From JAKVKY01 sp964293585 (GTDB taxonomy: Bacteria; Bacillota; Negativicutes; Acidaminococcales; Acidaminococcaceae), in the NCBI GenBank assembly GCA_964293585.1, contig CAXYYS010000041.1, positions 1 to 17,940 on the forward strand: a stretch of 17,940 nucleotides of DNA, read 5' to 3'. A program made the position numbers and the translations under genes. This document shows, in pieces, positions 1 to 6,047 of this stretch; positions within the stretch are counted from its first letter, which is position 1; each line of letters begins with the position of its first letter. Under the pieces are notes generated by a model. The model had not been told where the DNA came from, did no database searches, and saw only the letters and a list, made by a program, of their open reading frames with translations.

Positions 1-948
1 CAAGCCTGGCGGGAAAAACTGCAGGGCGCCAGTCTGGGCAAGCTGGAAGATCTGGTGGCAAATTATGCCGCTATGACAGGCGGTGTGCCGACCTTATTAA
101 AACCGGTGATGCTGCTGATGTGCGGCGATCACGGGATTGCCAAGTATGGCGTCAGCGCCTTTCCCCAGGAAGTGACGCTGCAGATGGTGAACGGCTACAT
201 GCGGGAAACCGCCGGGGCCAATGTGCTGGCCCGTCACGCCGGTATGGACGTGGTAGTAGTGGATGTAGGTACGAACTTTGACCTGTCCGGCTACAAAAAA
301 GTACGCCAGATGAAAGTAGCCCGTGGTACCGAAGATTTTACCCAGGGTCCGGCCATGACGGAAGAGCAGGCCAGGCAGGCTTTGCAAGTGGGCCTGGATC
401 TGGCGGACGAGATGATTGATAAAGGCTGTAACCTGTTAGCTACCGGTGAGATGGGCATCGCCAACACGACTTCCACTGCCGCCATCGCGGCGGCCTTTCT
501 GGGTCTGGACCCGGAAGAAACCGTGGGCCGGGGCAGCGGCATCAACGACGAGCGCATGGCTATTAAGCGTCAGGTGGTGCGGGACGGTTTAGCCCGGAAC
601 AACCCCTTGCAGGGGGATGGTTTTGATATCTTGATGAAAGTGGGCGGTTATGACCACGCGGGCCTGGCCGGGATGATCCTGGGCGGAGCCAGACGCGGCG
701 TACCCACCATGTTAGACGGCGTTAATGCCACGGCGGCGGCTCTGCTTGCGTACGGGATGGCGCCGGCCTGTGCCAAATATATGTTGTGCTCTCATTTAAG
801 TTCCGACGTCTCCCATAAAAAGATGCTGGCTACTTTAGGATTGGAACCTATCGTGGATGCCGGCATGCGTTTAGGCGAAGGTACGGGAGCTTCCCTGGCC
901 ATCGGCTTATTGAGATTGGCCCTGGGTACGTATCAGGATTTGGAGTAA
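1..948 (+). CDS. cobT: CobT-type nicotinate-nucleotide:lower-ligand base phosphoribosyltransferase, 5' partial
   Basis: The enzyme transfers phosphoribose from nicotinate mononucleotide to the lower-ligand base (dimethylbenzimidazole or an analogue), making the alpha-riboside phosphate used in cobamide assembly. The frame is open from base 1, so the true start lies upstream; 315 residues are visible against about 350 usual, and only the N-terminal KPxGSLGxLE segment is missing apart from its SLGKLE end. Family motifs follow in order: CGDHGIAKYGVSAFPQEVT, GEMGIANTTS with the conserved Glu, VGRGSGINDE, a LDGVNATAAAL helix, CSHLSSD, and near the C-terminus RLGEGTGAS, which carries the general-base Glu (Glu317 in Salmonella CobT). 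It is followed 4 bases later by cobS. Because a degenerate CobT homologue sits two genes on, this could instead be the ArsA-like active subunit of a phenol-activating heterodimer. The family call is certain; base specificity is not readable here. Confidence 0.95.
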   Translation, partial: QAWREKLQGASLGKLEDLVANYAAMTGGVPTLLKPVMLLMCGDHGIAKYGVSAFPQEVTLQMVNGYMRETAGANVLARHAGMDVVVVDVGTNFDLSGYKKVRQMKVARGTEDFTQGPAMTEEQARQALQVGLDLADEMIDKGCNLLATGEMGIANTTSTAAIAAAFLGLDPEETVGRGSGINDERMAIKRQVVRDGLARNNPLQGDGFDILMKVGGYDHAGLAGMILGGARRGVPTMLDGVNATAAALLAYGMAPACAKYMLCSHLSSDVSHKKMLATLGLEPIVDAGMRLGEGTGASLAIGLLRLALGTYQDLE

Positions 949-952
949 AAGA

Positions 953-1861
953 ATGACAGAAGCGGACAAGACTGTGGCCAAGGCTGAAACCGAGGCCCAG
1001 CAGCTGGGAGATTTAAAAACAAAGGGGACGGAGCTGGAAGGCGAGCAGGGCTTCTGGAAGCATTTTTATTTCCACCTGCCGGAAAAAAGCAGCGGCTGGA
1101 CCCGTTATATCCGGGATTTCTTTACGGGACTGGAATTTTTAACCCAGTTGCAGCTGACCCGGCGTGATGCCTGGTTTCCCGATGAGTTTGCCCGCAGCGT
1201 GAAATTTTTCCCGGTTATCGGCCTCATCATCGGCGGCCTGATGACCTGGATCGTGTACGCGGAACGCTGGGCGCATCTGCCCCAGGTTTTGAGCGGCGTG
1301 CTGCTTTTAGCAGCAGAGCTGTTCTTTATCGGCACCCTGATGTACGATGGCTTCATGGATACCTGCGACGGACTTTTTAGCGGCCGCAACCGGGCCCGCA
1401 AACTGGAAATCATGCAGGACAGTCATGTGGGTGCCAATGCCGTTATCGGCGTCAGCGTGCTTTTGCTGACCAAGGCGGCGCTGTTTATGTCTATGCCGGC
1501 GGTGCTGCTGCCGGATTTGATGGTAGTGATGTACGTGGCTACCAGAACTTTTATGGTGCTGTACATTATCCACTTTCCAAACGCCAGACCCGGGGGGCTG
1601 GGCGCCATGTTTAAGCAAGGCGCGACAACGGCCAGTACGGTGCTGGCTTTTGCGCTGGCCGCCCTGTTTATTTATCTGACCGGTCCGCTGTATTTTTTGC
1701 CGGCGGCGGTGACGCTGCTTTTAGGTTTGCTCCTGGCCTGGTATATCAAAGTTTTACTGGGCGGGCTCACCGGCGATACCCTGGGCTTTTTAACCGAATG
1801 CGGCGATGTCTTTTTCTTATTCAGCGCCCTGGTGCTGTATAACCACAATATCTTAAGGTAG
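953..1861 (+). CDS. cobS: CobS, adenosylcobinamide-GDP ribazoletransferase (cobamide synthase)
   Basis: This integral membrane enzyme joins adenosylcobinamide-GDP to the alpha-riboside (phosphate) of the lower ligand, the nucleotide-loop step. The family signature is present: DGFMDTCDGLFSG followed by an EIMQDSHVGANAV segment, the Asp-rich metal/substrate region, and late in the protein GGLTGDTLGFLTE. Several hydrophobic membrane segments run from about residue 80 to the end. At 302 residues it is about 50 longer than typical CobS, owing to a charged N-terminal extension (Lys/Glu/Thr-rich, roughly residues 1-45) before the usual FFTGLEFLTQLQ start. The ATG lies 4 bases after the cobT stop with GGAG overlapping the end of cobT, so the two are probably translationally coupled. 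It ends in TAG, showing that TAG is a normal stop in this genome, which matters for reading nadK. Confidence 0.96.
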   Translation: MTEADKTVAKAETEAQQLGDLKTKGTELEGEQGFWKHFYFHLPEKSSGWTRYIRDFFTGLEFLTQLQLTRRDAWFPDEFARSVKFFPVIGLIIGGLMTWIVYAERWAHLPQVLSGVLLLAAELFFIGTLMYDGFMDTCDGLFSGRNRARKLEIMQDSHVGANAVIGVSVLLLTKAALFMSMPAVLLPDLMVVMYVATRTFMVLYIIHFPNARPGGLGAMFKQGATTASTVLAFALAALFIYLTGPLYFLPAAVTLLLGLLLAWYIKVLLGGLTGDTLGFLTECGDVFFLFSALVLYNHNILR

Positions 1862-1866
1862 GAAAG

Positions 1867-1881
1867 CTGCCGGGCCGGCAG
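1867..1881 (+). other. GC-rich inverted repeat between cobS and the CobT-like gene
   Basis: CTGCCGG and CCGGCAG form a perfect 7-bp inverted repeat around a single G. A second, weaker pairing, AAAGTT (1882-1887) with AACTTT (1901-1906), runs into six T residues (1904-1909) and could act as a weak terminator or attenuator. The next RBS, GAGGAG, follows at about 1925. Whether either folds in the RNA is inference. Confidence 0.4.
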
Positions 1882-1935
1882 AAAGTTGGCAGGCTGGCGG
1901 AACTTTTTTATCTGTAACCACATAGAGGAGAGAAC

Positions 1936-2799
1936 ATGCATATCGAAGAATTGGTGCAAAAAATTGTACCGGTGAACCAGAATCTGATCAAGAATGCCCA
2001 ACAGCATTTTGACAACCTGATTAAGCCGGTAGGGTCCCTGGCCCAGCTGGAAACCATGACCAGCCGTTATGCGGCTATCATCGGGTCCGTGGACAAGGAA
2101 GACCTGGAGAATCCGGTACCGGGAGTATTGCTGCTCCTGGGGAATAGCGCCAGCGGCAAACAGCTGGAACGTGCCCTGGGCGGACGGGATGCGGCGGTGG
2201 TAGTGGCCCGCCAGGTGGATGTGGTCACGGCGCCGGTGTTTATTACCGGGGAACAGCCGGACGAATTACTGGAAGAAGGCGCCATGCTGGCGGCTGAATA
2301 TACCGGAGAAGAACAGGCCAGGGTACTGCTGCTGGGCAGTCTGAACCCGGCACCGCAGCCTCAGGTGTGGGAGAAGTTTTTGACGGAGCCGGATCCGTAT
2401 TTCTTTTTGGAACGGGTGCAGGACCCGCTGGTAACAGCTTTAACCGGTGCCATCCTTCAGGGAGCGGGGCAGAAACTGCCGCTGCTTTTAGACGGAGCCA
2501 GTGCGTTTTTGGCAGCTGTGGCTGCCTGCAAGTTTAATCCGGCGGCAGCAGATTATTGTTTTGCCAGCCATGTTTCCGTGGAGCCGGGACTGGAGATACT
2601 GCTGGACTTTTTAAAATTGACGGCGCCCCTGCGTCTGAACCTGCCGGGAGGCAGCGGGGTAGGAGCAGCGGCTTGTCTGACCTTGCTCAAGGCCGGCGTG
2701 AAGGCTTATAAAGAGATGGAAACTTTTGAGGAAGCCGGCGTGCATAAGGAAGAAGCAGCTTTTTCCCTGCAGGCCCAGCAAAAAAAGCAGAGCAGTTAA
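1936..2799 (+). CDS. Diverged CobT-like protein lacking catalytic residues, possibly ArsB-like partner of CobT
   Basis: This 287-residue protein is a degenerate CobT homologue. The N-terminus has the CobT hallmark, here DNLIKPVGSLAQLE at residues 31-44. The C-terminal third aligns with CobT through LLLDGASAFLAAVAA, CFASHVSVEPGLEILL and LNLPGGSGVGAAA. The last replaces RLGEGTGA, so the catalytic Glu is Gly. The central GDHG...GVSxxPxEVT and GEMGIxNTT motifs of CobT are not recognisable. The fold is probably kept while this subunit's own active site is lost. It starts with ATG after a GAGGAG RBS and lies between cobS and the CobC-like phosphatase, so a cobamide role is likely. In Sporomusa ovata and Veillonella the CobT homologues ArsA and ArsB act together to ribosylate phenol or p-cresol; this gene may be the ArsB-like half. 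That is inference. It could also be a regulatory or orphan pseudoenzyme. The frame is intact and not decaying. Confidence 0.8.
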   Translation: MHIEELVQKIVPVNQNLIKNAQQHFDNLIKPVGSLAQLETMTSRYAAIIGSVDKEDLENPVPGVLLLLGNSASGKQLERALGGRDAAVVVARQVDVVTAPVFITGEQPDELLEEGAMLAAEYTGEEQARVLLLGSLNPAPQPQVWEKFLTEPDPYFFLERVQDPLVTALTGAILQGAGQKLPLLLDGASAFLAAVAACKFNPAAADYCFASHVSVEPGLEILLDFLKLTAPLRLNLPGGSGVGAAACLTLLKAGVKAYKEMETFEEAGVHKEEAAFSLQAQQKKQSS

Positions 2800-2805
2800 A
2801 AACGT

Positions 2806-2819
2806 GGTGGTACGCCACC
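2806..2819 (+). other. Small hairpin with UACG loop before cobC
   Basis: GGTGG and CCACC flank TACG, giving a 5-bp stem closed by a UNCG-type tetraloop, an especially stable RNA loop. It lies 6 bases after the upstream stop codon and 4 bases before the GAGGAG RBS of the phosphatase gene. No U-tract follows, so it is not a typical terminator; it might modulate translation or protect an mRNA end. Confidence 0.4.
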
Positions 2820-2837
2820 CTTTGAGGAGCGATAAGT

Positions 2838-3473
2838 TTGGGTAAGTTATATTTGGTAAGGCACGGAGAGACGGTAGCTAATGCCGGTGGCAGACTCCAG
2901 GGCTGGATGGATGCGGAATTGAATGACAGAGGCCGGACCCAGGCCCGGGAAACGGCTGCCTACTATAAAAATATCCATCTGGATGCGGTGTACTGCAGCA
3001 CTTTGAAGCGGGCCAGGGAAACGGCGGAGATCCTGGCTGCGCCCCATGGACTGCCGGTACATGCGGAACCGGATTTGCGGGAATTTCATTTTGGCGTCTG
3101 GGAAGGTTTGAACCACGAAGAGATTAATGCCCGGGACCCTGAGGAATGGGCTAAGTTTTTTGTGCAGCCTACGGCCCTGCGGGTACAGGACGGCGAAACT
3201 TTTGCCGGTCTGCAGGCGCGGATGGTGCAGTCCTGGCACCATATTCAGGCCCAGGAAGGCCCGGATAAAGACATTCTGCTGGTTTCCCACGGCGGTTCCT
3301 TGCGCACGCTGATTTGTTATTTTCTGGGACTGGATCTGGACTATATGTGGCGGCTGCGCCTGGAAAATTTGTCCACCACCTGTTTTGAATTCTGGGATGA
3401 CCGTCCGGTATTGAATTGTGCTAACGCTACATTTTACCGTCAGCCGGCCGGCCCGGGAAAAACGCTCTGGTAA
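2838..3473 (+). CDS. cobC: CobC-like alpha-ribazole phosphatase (histidine phosphatase family)
   Basis: A 211-residue branch-1 histidine phosphatase. The phospho-accepting site is LVRHGET with His9; the supporting residues are Arg58 in the SxLxRAxxTA motif, Glu82 in LREFHFGVWEG, and His151 in LLVSHGGSLRT. The sequence around LREFHFGVWEG resembles alpha-ribazole phosphatases, which remove the 5'-phosphate of alpha-riboside phosphates or cobamide phosphate at the end of nucleotide-loop assembly. Members of this superfamily are hard to tell apart by sequence (phosphoglycerate mutase-like annotation is common), so the CobC call rests mainly on its position right after cobT, cobS and the CobT-like gene. 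The start is a TTG placed 8 bases after the GAGGAG at 2824-2829; MGKLYLVRHGET is the normal family N-terminus. It is the last gene of the cobamide group, with a 256-base gap after it. Confidence 0.85.
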   Translation: MGKLYLVRHGETVANAGGRLQGWMDAELNDRGRTQARETAAYYKNIHLDAVYCSTLKRARETAEILAAPHGLPVHAEPDLREFHFGVWEGLNHEEINARDPEEWAKFFVQPTALRVQDGETFAGLQARMVQSWHHIQAQEGPDKDILLVSHGGSLRTLICYFLGLDLDYMWRLRLENLSTTCFEFWDDRPVLNCANATFYRQPAGPGKTLW

Positions 3474-3569
3474 GCGTTGTCAGCCGCAGAATTTGGCCTC
3501 TAAAAATAGTACGGGGAGAGTTTAACTGTACTAACGATACGAATTTTCAAAATTTTTATGAAGTTTTCC

Positions 3570-3599
3570 TTGACTTTTGGGGAATTTATGCTATATACT
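3570..3599 (+). promoter_or_regulatory. Sigma70-type promoter for the CxxC zinc-ribbon gene
   Basis: A -35 element TTGACT (3570-3575) is followed by a -10 region CTATATACT. The -10 may be read as TATACT (18-bp spacer) or as TATATA with an upstream TGC (16-bp spacer, extended -10). AT-rich sequence precedes the -35. The gap 3474-3569 before it has no gene and only a weak AGTAC/GTACT inverted repeat. Confidence 0.75.
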
Positions 3600-3605
3600 A
3601 TTTTC

Positions 3606-3729
3606 AAGGTATCTCAGTGGTCGCCAACGAGTCTCATCTCTTCTTCAATGTTCCAACAGCTACATGAGGAAGTCTGGCTCAAACTAGTGGTCCTTATGGG
3701 GTATGAACAAACGAAGGAGTGATTAAGAA
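3606..3729 (+). promoter_or_regulatory. Long 5' leader of the CxxC zinc-ribbon gene
   Basis: From the expected transcription start near 3606 to the ATG at 3730 there are about 120 untranslated bases, ending in the RBS AAGGAG (3714-3719). The leader carries the direct repeat AGTGGTC twice (around 3616 and 3687). I do not recognise a riboswitch family and could not build a convincing long stem by eye. A leader this long before a 93-codon gene suggests post-transcriptional control or a cold-shock-like mRNA, but this is inference. Confidence 0.45.
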
Positions 3730-4011
3730 ATGTATGAAGACAAGACTTTAGTATGCCGTGAATGTGGTAAGGAATTCGTGTTCTCTGCTTCTGAGCAAGA
3801 GTTCCACGCTGAAAAGGGTTTCACCAATGAGCCGGGCCGTTGCCCTGCTTGCCGTGCAGCTCGCAAAGCCCGCATGAATGGTGGCCAGACCCGCGAGATG
3901 TTCAAAGCAGTATGCGCTGATTGTGGTAAGGAAACGGAAGTTCCTTTCCGTCCGTCCATGGATCGTCCGGTTTACTGCCGCGATTGCTACAACAAGAGAA
4001 GAGGCATGTAA
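3730..4011 (+). CDS. Small zinc-ribbon protein with four CxxC knuckles
   Basis: A 93-residue soluble, Lys/Arg-rich protein with four CxxC pairs at residues 9-12, 38-41, 62-65 and 83-86. The first half (DKTLVCRECGKEFVFSASEQ, then a second CxxC followed by RAARK) is the 'probable zinc-ribbon' domain common in Clostridia and Negativicutes. The second half fits the CxxC-x17-CxxC domain, with exactly 17 residues between Cys65 and Cys83. Each half probably binds one zinc ion. The function is unknown; nucleic-acid or ribosome binding is plausible from the basic character but unproven. The gene is monocistronic: own promoter, long leader, AAGGAG RBS and strong terminator. Its codons (many CGT, GCT, GTT) differ from the GGC/CGG/CTG-rich neighbours, which usually marks a highly expressed gene. 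Confidence 0.9.
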   Translation: MYEDKTLVCRECGKEFVFSASEQEFHAEKGFTNEPGRCPACRAARKARMNGGQTREMFKAVCADCGKETEVPFRPSMDRPVYCRDCYNKRRGM

Positions 4012-4029
4012 TTTATTTACAGCTAAGAG

Positions 4030-4060
4030 ACCGGTTGCCATTTGGCAGCCGGTTTTTTTT
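4030..4060 (+). terminator. Rho-independent terminator after the zinc-ribbon gene
   Basis: ACCGGTTGCC (4030-4039) pairs with GGCAGCCGGT (4044-4053) around an ATTT loop: a 10-bp GC-rich stem with one G-U pair, followed immediately by a run of eight T residues (4053-4060). It closes the zinc-ribbon unit and separates it from the Asp23 promoter 40 bases on. Confidence 0.93.
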
Positions 4061-4101
4061 ATGGGCAAGCCCCGCAAAAAGATGCGCATTCCCAAATTAT
4101 A

Positions 4102-4110
4102 TGGTATAAT
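4102..4110 (+). promoter_or_regulatory. Extended -10 promoter for the Asp23/AmaP operon
   Basis: TGG followed by a consensus TATAAT (4105-4110) forms an extended -10 element. No good -35 is visible at the right distance, as is common for extended -10 promoters. The expected start near 4117 would give a leader of about 45 nt containing AAGGAGGT (4147-4154). Confidence 0.7.
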
Positions 4111-4160
4111 AATACGGAATATTTATGCATGACTTACATAGAGGCGAAGGAGGTCCCGTC

Positions 4161-4817
4161 ATGACAGAAGAAGATAAAGTTACGGCTGCCGGTCTGGGAA
4201 CAGCTTTGCCTGCTGAAGAGAAGCCGGAGGCCGCGGCGCTGGCGGCTGCACCGGAAACAGCTGTAACTAAAACGGAAGTGGCTGTAACTAAAACGGAAGC
4301 AGCTACACCGGAAACAGGTGCTCCGAAAACGACGCCGGAACCACCAGCTGCATCACGGCCCCAGCCGCAGGAACAGACGGAAGCCATGTCTGCTGACGAG
4401 GCAGCTGAGCCTGAACCCGGCATCGGTTATATCGAGGTGGCGGACGAGGTCATCAGTATCGTGGCCAGCCTGGCTGCCTGTGATGTGAGCGGTGTCATCG
4501 GCATGAGTACCGGTTTCAGGGAAGGCATCAGTAAGTTTTTTGGCAAGAGTAACTTGGCCAAGGGCGTGCGCATCAAGATGGAAGGCAAGACGGTCAACGT
4601 GTTCGTGTACGTGATCGTGGCCTACGGGGTCAACATTCCCGAGGTAGCCCTGAAGATTCAAAGGCGGGTTAAAGAAGCCGTAGAAAGTATGACCGAATAC
4701 GAGGTCAATTACGTGGATGTCCATGTGGAAGGTGTGGAACGCCGTCCCAAGAGCATCCTGGAAAAAAGTCTGGAAGAAGAAGCGGAAGATGGACAGGCGT
4801 CTGCGCCTGAACTTTAA
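4161..4817 (+). CDS. Asp23/Gls24 family envelope stress protein with repetitive N-terminal region
   Basis: The 218-residue protein has an Asp23/Gls24 domain from about residue 85 to 200: GIGYIEVADEVISIVASLAA, then GVIGMSTG, KGVRIKMEGKTVNVFVYVIV, and an amphipathic segment ending in YVDVHVEGVE. In Staphylococcus Asp23 is an abundant membrane-proximal protein tethered by AmaP and linked to cell-envelope stress. Residues 1-80 are Ala/Glu/Thr/Pro-rich, probably disordered, and include a short tandem repeat (listed separately). I chose the ATG at 4161 because a perfect AAGGAGGT lies 6 bases upstream. An in-frame ATG at 4125 is only about 15 bases past the predicted -10 and has no RBS. AmaP and DUF2273 follow directly. 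The family call is firm; the physiological role here is inferred. Confidence 0.9.
   Translation: MTEEDKVTAAGLGTALPAEEKPEAAALAAAPETAVTKTEVAVTKTEAATPETGAPKTTPEPPAASRPQPQEQTEAMSADEAAEPEPGIGYIEVADEVISIVASLAACDVSGVIGMSTGFREGISKFFGKSNLAKGVRIKMEGKTVNVFVYVIVAYGVNIPEVALKIQRRVKEAVESMTEYEVNYVDVHVEGVERRPKSILEKSLEEEAEDGQASAPEL
4245..4316 (+). repeat. A-B-B-A' short repeat inside the Asp23 gene
   Basis: A 21-base unit beginning GCTGTAACTAAAACGGAAG occurs twice in tandem (4260-4280 and 4281-4301; they differ only in the last two bases). It is flanked by two copies of a 15-base unit, GCTGCACCGGAAACA (4245-4259) and GCTACACCGGAAACA (4302-4316). All units are multiples of 3, so they encode in-frame Ala-Val-Thr-Lys-Thr-Glu-type repeats and could expand or contract without breaking the gene. 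Confidence 0.85.
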
Positions 4818-4849
4818 GGCGGAACTTAGTTACCGAAGGAGTGATGAAT

Positions 4850-5380
4850 GTGGGGATAACCGATAGGATCATCTTAACTTTATATACTTTCCTCATGGCG
4901 GTGGTAGCGATACTGCTGATTTTGGGGAGTCTGGGCGTCATCCCGCAGGATGCCACGCTGAATTTTATTGCCACCATCCCTGGCAGCTGGGAATACGCCC
5001 TCATCGGCATCATCCTGCTGGGTGTCAGCGTGCGGCTGCTCTTAGCCGGTATCGGCGCCCTGGGCGTCAATACCCTGACCCTGAGTGAGGAAGACGGCGG
5101 CAAGCTGTTAGTTTCCAAGCGGGCCCTGGAAGATTATATCGGCGATATCGCCCAGGAGGTATACGGTATTTACGGCGTCAAGGTTGTGGTGAAGATGGCG
5201 GATAAAGCCGTGGATGCCCGGATAAATGCTTCTCTGGAACCGGGCGTGAATGTGTACGAGGTCACCCACGAGGTGAAGACCAATATTAAGGAAACCATCA
5301 AGAAAGTCCTGGGCATGGAAGTCGGGGACATCGAACTGTTCTTTAAGCAAATTAAGGAAACCAAGCAGAATAAGGCGTGA
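4850..5380 (+). CDS. amaP: AmaP-like membrane anchor of Asp23
   Basis: A protein of about 176 residues with two hydrophobic segments near the N-terminus (roughly residues 5-30 and 45-70, the second WEYALIGIILLGVSVRLLL), then a soluble Asp23-like C-terminal domain (VSKRALEDYIGDIAQEVYGI...). This matches AmaP, the membrane anchor that recruits Asp23 to the membrane in Staphylococcus. The position directly after an Asp23 gene and before DUF2273 is the usual arrangement. The RBS AAGGAG (4836-4841) is only 2 bases from the ATG at 4844 but 8 bases from the GTG at 4850. The GTG also gives an MGITDRIILTLY N-terminus like that of relatives, so I prefer it; starts at 4841 or 4844 would add 2-3 residues. 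The last four bases (GTGA) could serve as an alternative, less likely start for the next gene. Confidence 0.88.
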   Translation: MGITDRIILTLYTFLMAVVAILLILGSLGVIPQDATLNFIATIPGSWEYALIGIILLGVSVRLLLAGIGALGVNTLTLSEEDGGKLLVSKRALEDYIGDIAQEVYGIYGVKVVVKMADKAVDARINASLEPGVNVYEVTHEVKTNIKETIKKVLGMEVGDIELFFKQIKETKQNKA

Positions 5381-5397
5381 GAAAGGGGCATACAAGG

Positions 5398-5625
5398 ATG
5401 TTTAAGGATATAATTCATGATATCTGGGAAAACTACCGCGGCCGCTTTCTGTGCACGGTGACCGGGCTCCTGATCGGCGCCCTGTTCCTGCTCATCGGCT
5501 TTTGGAGGACGCTGTTCATGCTGATCTTTGTGCTGGGCGGTTTCTTCATCGGTTATAAGATTGATAGGAAAGAGGACCTGATGGAATGGCTGGACAGGCT
5601 GTTACCACCCGGCTACCACAGATAA
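5398..5625 (+). CDS. DUF2273 small membrane protein
   Basis: A protein of about 75 residues starting MFKDIIHDIWENYRGR, with two closely spaced hydrophobic segments (about residues 18-36 and 39-54) joined by a short FWRT turn, then a charged C-terminus (KIDRKEDLMEWLDRLLPP). This is the DUF2273 family, almost always found beside Asp23 and AmaP and presumed part of the same envelope complex; its molecular role is unknown. The ATG at 5398 is preferred. A GAAAGGGG element lies about 9 bases upstream, and the N-terminus matches relatives. The in-frame GTG at 5377 overlaps the amaP stop but would add seven residues not seen in the family and has a poor RBS. It is the last gene of the Asp23 cassette; nusB begins 11 bases later. 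Confidence 0.85.
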   Translation: MFKDIIHDIWENYRGRFLCTVTGLLIGALFLLIGFWRTLFMLIFVLGGFFIGYKIDRKEDLMEWLDRLLPPGYHR

Positions 5626-5636
5626 AGGGGTAAATT

Positions 5637-6047
5637 ATGAGTCGCAGGATTGCCAGAGAATTAGTTTTACAAAGTTTGTTTCAGGTAGATTTTACCAAGA
5701 CGGAACCGGAAGCCGCCTTAGCCGCCGCCATGGAAGCCCAGGGCGTTGAGGCAGGCGAGGCATCGGTGGCCTATGCCCGGCAGGTTTTGCTGGGAACGGT
5801 GGCGCACCTGGCGGAGATTGACGCCAAGATCAGCGGCCACGCCAAGAACTGGGAACTAAGCCGTATGCCCGTGGTGGACAGGAATATTCTGCGCCTGGCG
5901 GTGTACGAGATGCTCTTTGCGGAAGAGAAACAGCCGGTGAACATTGCCGTGAACGAGGCGGTGGAACTGGCCAAGCTGTACGGCAGTGAAAAATCCGGCA
6001 GCTTTATTAACGGTGTCCTGGGACAGTTGATGCGTGATGAACACTGA
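5637..6047 (+). CDS. nusB: NusB, transcription antitermination factor
   Basis: A 136-residue all-helical RNA-binding protein, normal length for NusB. It binds boxA RNA with NusE (ribosomal protein S10) and supports antitermination in rRNA operons. Family features: the N-terminal RRIARELVLQSLFQVDF, the central WELSRMPVVDRNILRLAVYEML, and the C-terminal PVNIAVNEAVELAKLYGSEK with SGSFINGVLGQL. The ATG follows AAAGGGG (5624-5630). Only 11 bases separate it from the DUF2273 stop, so read-through from the Asp23 promoter is possible. Its 3' end overlaps the next gene by 11 bases. Confidence 0.97.
   Translation: MSRRIARELVLQSLFQVDFTKTEPEAALAAAMEAQGVEAGEASVAYARQVLLGTVAHLAEIDAKISGHAKNWELSRMPVVDRNILRLAVYEMLFAEEKQPVNIAVNEAVELAKLYGSEKSGSFINGVLGQLMRDEH

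Noticed and set aside
2142..2160. GNSASGK in the CobT-like protein resembling a P-loop
   Set aside because: It lies where CobT has its GDHG strand-loop, lacks a following Ser/Thr (GKQ) and no Walker B or kinase motif is present; chance similarity is more likely.
3600..3729. Cobalamin or other known riboswitch in the zinc-ribbon leader
   Set aside because: I saw no B12-box or other familiar riboswitch consensus, and the gene downstream is not a cobamide or transport gene.
4125..4160. Upstream ATG at 4125 as Asp23 start
   Set aside because: It is only about 8 bases past the likely transcription start and has no RBS, whereas the ATG at 4161 has a perfect AAGGAGGT at good spacing.
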